DNA from: Micropterix aruncella
Lineage: Eukaryota > Arthropoda > Insecta > Lepidoptera > Micropterigidae
Assembly: GCA_944548615.1 (NCBI GenBank)
Contig: OX155971.1
Span: 27,082,072-27,146,071 of the forward strand
Direction of reading: 5' to 3'
DNA length: 64,000 nucleotides
Shown in pieces: positions 58,729-64,000 of the stretch. The number at the start of each line of letters is the position of its first letter. Within the stretch, counting starts at the first letter, position 1. The position numbers were made by a program, and so were the translations under genes. The notes under the pieces were generated by a model. The model worked only from the letters and a program-made list of their open reading frames with translations, searched no databases and was not told the origin of the DNA.

Positions 58729-59370
58729 GCGATTTGTTGTTGCATTAGCTTATAGTTTAATTTGTTTTTAAGTAAAACTTTTTGTTTTTTGGTTGCATTC
58801 GTAACCAATTATTGCAATCAAAAAACAATGGTTGCTTGGTCCCCTCCTCTCACTTTTGCCCGCGACATTTTCACGCGTAAAACCTTGATACAAACGACCA
58901 TAACTTGTAAACCACTATACGGATCATTAAAAAAATTACTGTAAAATGATCTCATTGAAATTTGACATATAAAAAATTATAACCTGGAAATTGGGGGAGT
59001 CGGCCGTTGGTCCCGCAAGGGATGTTAGGGAGTTACCGGGTTAATAAGTTTTTAGTGTAATTTTGATTGTAATTTTCCCTTTGCTACTATTTATAATGTT
59101 TTTTAGTAATTAATGGTAATATAGGTCTGTTTGTATTACGTATTATTTTCACACAAATGTATATGACTGTTTTAACCTAAATAAAAAGAAAAAAAAATGC
59201 AACTGCGCTAGAGGTTGGGCGATGCAGCGTACAAAAAACACTGCAACAATTAAATTTATAAAAACATTTTGCAAGAAATAATAAAAACATATTATATGGC
59301 ATGTTTTATACATACATTTTCGTCAATAAAAGAACTTTTTACTGGGTTCATTCGTGCTAATTAGGGTTCT
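58729..59370. other. LINE-E 3' region and spacer
   Basis: Includes AACCTAAATAAAAAGAAAAA (59174-59193), a possible tail. No further feature recognised. Confidence 0.35.
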
Positions 59371-59374
59371 TTAA

Positions 59375-60981
59375 CCTTTGTCTGACGAGGTGATTTTTCG
59401 TAACTTAACTGACGTGGTTAGGTCCAGCAGACTCCAATAATATTTTATTATTATTTGTTTAACTATTTCAAATTGTAGTTATATATTTTATTAATCCTGT
59501 TTATGGTTTACCACTAAATGACTTTTGCAAAGGAAAACCCCTCTCAAGTTTTAATTTAATATTTAAAAAAATATCATAGTAAACATGCCAAATATAAAAG
59601 TATTTTATGAGGGGTGAAGTATTTTTTTTTTATAAACTTGGGAATATTATTTTTTTAAATAAATTTATATTTTCATTAAATATAAGAGTATTTCTATGTA
59701 ATCAATATAAAAACTCCAGAGAAAATTAAAAAAATCGAAAAATTTAGTCATTTGAAATTGATATTTTTCTATAATATTTTTGTATCTGATTCCAGAATCT
59801 AAAATCTAATTGAAAGTATGTATGTATAGTTAAAAAAACTCTTTAATAATAAATGAATTATATATTTTTTATTTCTGTGTTAATTTACATTCATTGTGCA
59901 TTCAGTACATATGTATATTTTTTGAACATCCCAGGCAAATTGGTTTGTGACACTCACAGCCTGCGAACCTAGTTTTTCCTTTAAGTCGGCTAGGGCAGTT
60001 GACACGGTACTTCCTGGAATTACTTGAATCATCGTATACTCTAGGTGGTGCTGGAGGTAGATCTTTTCCAAAAATTCTACTTATGGTCATTTTCAATTCG
60101 CGTGGCAGTCTGTCGTTATACACACGAAGTTTTAGTTGTGGCAGTACCAACGTTCAAGCCAAGCTTTTCAAAAAGTTACCTCTTGATATGTTTTCAGGAT
60201 TCAATGAGCTTTGATACAGAAATTAAGCGTTCACTCCACTTATATCTAAAGTTCGATAAAAAAATGTCATTGGTCATCGTCGCGTTCTGCGACTACAGGT
60301 ATAGTTTGAGCATTTCTTGTCGACTTCGTCAACGCCTCCTTTTGTGTTATTGTAGTCTGCGATCATCAGGGGTTTGCCGGTTAGTGGATCAGTGTCTGAG
60401 CTATGGTGCATTGGCGATATCATAATGATGGCTTTGTTTGGCTTTGTAACATGAGAAAGCATGGTGAAATCTTTCGTGAATCCATTCAACGACGTACCAA
60501 CTTCTCGTTTCTTCGATGGTTGAAACTCTAACGGTATTTCTGTTTTATTTTTTTTCATCGTTCCTAGATAAGTGATTTACTTTTCCTTTAGCTTATTCAT
60601 CAATTCTATAGAGCTAAACCAATTGTCCGCTGTGATATTTCTTTGTATAAATTATATTTGCGATAAATTAAAAAATAGCAATACGTATACTGACAGCGAA
60701 ATAACATAACTACTGAGGTGGAGTCTGATATGGAACTCTGGACTATGGACTCTGGACTATGGAAAAGTTATCATTATACCTGACCTTAGGTCTGACAGAC
60801 TCCGCTCGCTCTCTCTGGACCACAGTGTCGACGTCACAGTGGCGCAGACGCTACTGGCCGGAGCCTGAGGGTTAGTTGCGAAGCTAGCGAGCGAGACAGA
60901 ATGATCAAAACGCGCGTTCAAGAAATACAGGCATATATACAGGCACTGAGTCTGAGAGACTCCCACCACGTCAGTTAAAGG
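59375..60981 (-). mobile_element. piggyBac element with TIRs, flanked by TTAA
   Basis: TTAA at 59371-59374 and 60982-60985. Left end CCTTTGTCTGACGAGGTG; reverse complement of the right end CCTTTAACTGACGTGGTG; 15 of 18 match. An extra internal TTAACTGACGTGG lies near 59405. At 1.6 kb it is shorter than autonomous piggyBacs (~2.4 kb) and lacks the transposase N-terminal half. Confidence 0.85.
59880..60651 (-). pseudogene. piggyBac transposase, C-terminal half
   Basis: Minus strand: NITADNWFSSIELMNKLKEK (DNWFxS block with a catalytic Asp), stop, LGTMKKNKTEIPLEFQPSKK, MIADYNNTKGGVDEVDKKCS (GGVDxxD block with the third catalytic Asp), then C-terminal helices (LRVYNDRLPRELKMTISRIF) and the cysteine-rich domain CPSRLKGKTRFAGCECHKPI, CLGC, CTEC, ending at 59880. 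At least two stops (TAA after KLKEK, TAA after ISGVNA), so it is inactive. Confidence 0.88.
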
Positions 60982-61095
60982 TTAACATTTACGCTTTCAC
61001 TTTCACTTTCCCTACGCAACCCTGTGCAATCGTAGCACGCGACCGGATAATAATGGAATTTAAGCCACGTTCTTCAATTCACAAGAGCTGATCGA

Positions 61096-61510
61096 ACGTT
61101 GAAAATTATCGCCCCGTTGCTTTACTAACCGCTTCTGCAAAATTATACGGAATAATCCTCTATAGAGATATATTTCAGCAGATGGAAAACTCACTGTCTG
61201 ACGCGCAACAAAGATTTCGACCGAACAGGTCTACGATGATTAATTATTCTATCCGTCTTCAGAGTGCGCGGCCCAATATAATGACCGCTCTATCGGTTTC
61301 CAGGTGGACGTTGCGTATATCGATTTTAAGAAGGAATTTGGTAGGGTAGCTAACGAAATTTTATTGGGAATTCTCGCGAAGAGTGGTTTCTCTACAAAAT
61401 TCCTTATTTGCTTAGCGCGTACCTCGAACAGCACGGGATGATAGTAAATTTTATACGTAACTAGTTCCGCTGCTTGTTAATATTTTTGTGAACGACCTGC
61501 CTAGTACTGT
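61096..61510 (+). pseudogene. LINE reverse transcriptase relic
   Basis: ENYRPVALLTASAKLYGIIL, ENSLSDAQQRFRPNRSTMIN, VDVAYIDFKKEFGRVANEIL, FVNDLPSTVWW. These are RT blocks (NYRPVSLL, QxGFRxxRST, DFxKAFDxV), but the palm Asp block is altered (KKEFGRV for KAFDxV). Frame shifts between blocks. Truncated by R-repeat copy 12. Confidence 0.8.
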
Positions 61511-61517
61511 TTGGTGG

Positions 61518-62167
61518 TGAACGGTTTCGTGCAGCTTGGGCCACAAGTCCATTTGGTTCTCGGATCGGATCAACTCACGATTCAGCTCCTATTCAGAAGC
61601 CTCCTCGAGTGGAAGGCTACCCCGGGTAATACTCCCGTGTCTCATGCCTCAGAGCTGGTGAACCGATTTCTTCCGGCGGGATTGCATCCCAGCGCCACTG
61701 GACGATTCGCGCACCAGTCGGCGAAGCCAATCGGCTATGCATTCTGACTAATTTCTGAAGGGGTCTGGAGACTATTGAAATATACTTTTTCCTAAGCAGC
61801 GGGAGTGAATGTTGACCTGTTGTCATGCTGCTCTTGAAATGACCTCGGGCCAATCGACAGGTAGACAACGGGTAGAGGTTGCGCAAGCGACTTCGGACCC
61901 GTAACCAGTCGGGAGAACGGAGGTATCCTGAAGGATGATTCCAGACGGAGATATCCTGTCAAAACTGGTAGTTAGGGGGTTAGGCTGTCCGCTGGTTACC
62001 TTTCCCGGTGCCTCACCGTAAGGCGTTGAACTCTAACGGGTTGCTGGTGGACTAGACAGTAGATTGTTTTGTCCTCAAGTCTTCTACGCTCATCCCACGG
62101 CTGAAAGAATGATCTATATTGTTATACCAGCCGGGGGTGACGGGTTCGCCCATTGTAGTCGACACAG
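61518..62167 (-). repeat. R-repeat copy 12, inverted (subfamily 2)
   Basis: Minus strand: GTGTCGACTACAATGGGCGA, hairpin CACCCCC GGCTG / CAGCC G TGGGATG, CCCGTTAGAGTTCAACGCCT and TTTCAAGAGCAGCATGACAA, to the 3' GTGGCCCAAGCTGC end near 61540. It shares the GGCTG/CAGCC stem with copy 8. Confidence 0.75.
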
Positions 62168-62360
62168 CCATCCTGCCTAGAGCTGTAGCGGGTTAGGAAC
62201 AACCTGTTCTGAAACAGATCCAGGTCTTGGTTACATACGAGAGTACGGGGTATCAAGTTCGCAAATCTGTGTCACTGCAATTTATTCCTCGCGATGGTTA
62301 GCGAATTACATTATTATTTATTAAGGATTTGTACCATTATGTACCATTTAAAACAAGAAA
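62168..62360. other. Unassigned spacer
   Basis: No feature recognised. Confidence 0.3.
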
Positions 62361-62584
62361 TTTACCAGTTTTATGTCTTCTCGCGGGTGCAACTAATATA
62401 GTGTTTTATCAACTTTTGCAATTATTGTATATTATGCGATATGTGTTTTATAAATAGGTACCTAAATAAGCAATTATGATATTCCATTTTATAAGATTTT
62501 ATGCGTCGTACCCTCGGACGAATAGATTAGAAATCATGAAATTTACCAGTTCGATGTCTTCTCGCGAGTGCAACTAATATAGTG
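62361..62584 (+). repeat. ~180-bp direct duplication, second copy interrupted
   Basis: TTTACCAGTT(TT/CG)ATGTCTTCTC ... GTGCAACTAATATAGTG occurs at 62361 and 62541. The block ATGCGATATGT...AAATAGG(T/C)ACCTAAAT occurs at 62434 and 62898. The second unit is broken by the 300-bp insertion at 62585-62884. Confidence 0.75.
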
Positions 62585-62884
62585 CTGTATCTCCTCTAAT
62601 TCCGTAGTGGTTTAGCTTGTCTACCAGGGTATTGATGTTTATACAGTCGAATGCTTTGCTTAGATCGCAGAACTTTTATACACTTTTTTTATACACTGTT
62701 AGCTTAGATCGCAGAACTTTTTATACACTTTTTTTTATAATTTGAAATGTAATTTCATTTGTAGAAATACTATTTTTTGTAATTTCGTAATGTTATTATA
62801 TATATAATATTTTTTCGTAATGTAATTTCTATACCCAGATCGGGTTTATGAAAATAAAATTTTCTTATTTCTTATTTCTTATTT
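62585..62884. mobile_element. Short LINE insertion with inverted 5' part
   Basis: 62586-62673 read on the minus strand gives [31 protein letters not shown], an RT palm fragment. 62676-62884 on the plus strand is a LINE 3' end: ACCCAGATCGGGTTT hairpin and a TTTCTTA-type repeated tail (about three units). Opposite orientations of 5' and 3' parts fit twin-primed reverse transcription. It interrupts the duplicated unit described at 62361. Confidence 0.6.
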
Positions 62885-63640
62885 GCATGTATCGTATATG
62901 CGATATGTATTTTATAAATAGGCACCTAAATATGCAATTATGATATTGAATTTTATTTGATTTTAGGCATCGTGCCAGGACGCGTCGGGCCTCCGCTGTT
63001 TTCAACATGACGCACAATATTTTTTAATAAACTACTTAATCAGTCAGATAGATGGGAGATAAATCGCATGTCCACCAGAAGCGGACAATATGGCGGAAGT
63101 GGGTTTGTTAATTTTATGTGCGAGTTCATGAAAAATATTGACTTTTCCGTCATTTCCTTGGTTTTTCCGGCAATGACATCAAAAAAATACACAGCTTATG
63201 CGAGATTTTAAGTTCTTTCTGATTTTATTCTGCTAATTTTAGCTGAAATAAAGTATCAAACCCTGCCCAAAATTTATTCTGTACGTTCCCGATAACAACT
63301 GCATGCGAGCAGTGAAACATGAACTGCTTCTCTAGGCCGAATACTCGGACCAACATTCAGTTAGCGATAGTTGCTCTAGTTATTTTGACTCCATGAAGCG
63401 GCAGATCCGCGCTTCAATCTATTTACGGTCAATCCCAGTAAATTTATAGATAAAGTTATGTTGTTTCTATCGGTAGAAAATGTTTATTTAAATAATTATG
63501 TTATTGTTGTTTTTACATTAAACACATATTAAAAGGGGGTACAGAAAAAAAACAGTTTCTTTTTCTGTAAGCAACACGGTTGGCAGCACCGCCTTCTCCC
63601 GCTGGGTTTGTTCACTAGACACTCCACCTAATCAGTAGAA
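62885..63640. other. AT-rich spacer
   Basis: 62885-62950 completes the duplicated unit. No further feature recognised. Confidence 0.35.
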
Positions 63641-64000
63641 CAAGCAACGTCTGTGTGAAAGTTTCCGAAACATTTATCAAATTCAGCAGATTTTATGCTG
63701 TTCAGTGCCTACAGCGATTTTTTACATCGTGTAAAAGTTTTCATAACGGGCTTTACTTCATTCTTGCGAACACAAATATAAACTTTTTGTATTTCCGCTT
63801 TTAATCACAAACTGGTTAAATTTCAATGCTGTGTGGGCAGGTGCGTTGTCGTGGTGAATCATTCAGTAGCCTGATTGCCGCAATTCGGGTCGTTTTATAC
63901 TTACTGCGACTCGCAATATTTTTTACCACTTTCAGGTAAGAGTGTTGATTTACTGTAATTCCCTGAGGAAGAAATTTAACTTGGACTACCCCCTCCGATG
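63640..64000 (-). pseudogene. mariner transposase relic, runs off the window
   Basis: Minus strand: FLPQGITVNQHSYLKVVKNI, then frame-shifted IHHDNAPAHTALKFNQFV (catalytic HDNAPAHTA block) and LKS.EFDKCFGNFHTDV-like C-terminal remains. The order matches mariner transposases (VPxGxTVNxxxYxxVL ... HHDNAPAHTA). Shifts and stops occur between blocks. The N-terminal part lies beyond 64000. Confidence 0.8.

Overview
This 64 kb window is repeat-dominated eukaryotic DNA, almost certainly from an insect. The evidence is the set of mobile elements: Jockey/CR1-like and RNase-H-bearing (LOA/I-type) LINEs, a Gypsy LTR retrotransposon, a BEL/Pao-type LTR, a Penelope-like reverse transcriptase, hAT, mariner and piggyBac transposases, and Helitron-type elements. 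DNA is AT-rich, with eight very long (AT)n tracts. I found no intact host gene, rRNA or functional tRNA gene, so the species cannot be named from this window.

Layout. 0-9 kb: Helitron fragment (1-191), an internally deleted hAT element with TIRs and target-site duplication (TSD) (355-1204), the first copy of an unclassified GC-richer repeat called here the R-repeat (2814-3499), a 5'-truncated LINE-B copy with a 12-bp TSD (4891-5784) and a complete non-autonomous Helitron (8087-8831). 9.9-13.2 kb: a mosaic of (AT)n tracts alternating with partial tandem dimers (units U and V) and a 651-bp near-perfect palindrome. 15.5-28.0 kb: a three-layer nest. LINE-A (ORF1 plus ORF2) is split by LINE-B at a 13-bp TSD, and LINE-B is split by a young Gypsy element whose two 626-bp LTRs differ at only about 3 sites. 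29-36 kb: piggyBac remnants, a cluster of R-repeats, a Helitron-like element with an internal triplicated unit and a TTAA-flanked piggyBac-type MITE. 36-46 kb: mariner remnants, a tRNA-derived SINE, LINE-C (614 open codons, 12-bp TSD), two huge (AT)n tracts with a hairpin between them, a Penelope-like RT truncated at the AT tract, and a BEL/Pao LTR. 46-64 kb: a cysteine-rich gene relic, several LINE relics, a second R-repeat cluster with nested insertions, a DUF4817 gene relic broken by insertions, a piggyBac element with TIRs and TTAA, a probable twin-primed LINE and a mariner relic running off the end.

The most interesting item is the R-repeat: about 650-690 bp, at least ten copies or fragments, no recognisable transposase or poly(A) tail. 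Two copies are inserted inside other R-repeats with exact 16-bp TSDs. A 5' hairpin is kept across subfamilies by compensatory base changes, one position being A-T, T-A and C-G in three subfamilies. That points to a mobile, structured RNA or DNA element that I cannot place in a known class. The second is the repeated association of (AT)n tracts with dimeric, inverted or Penelope-derived units.
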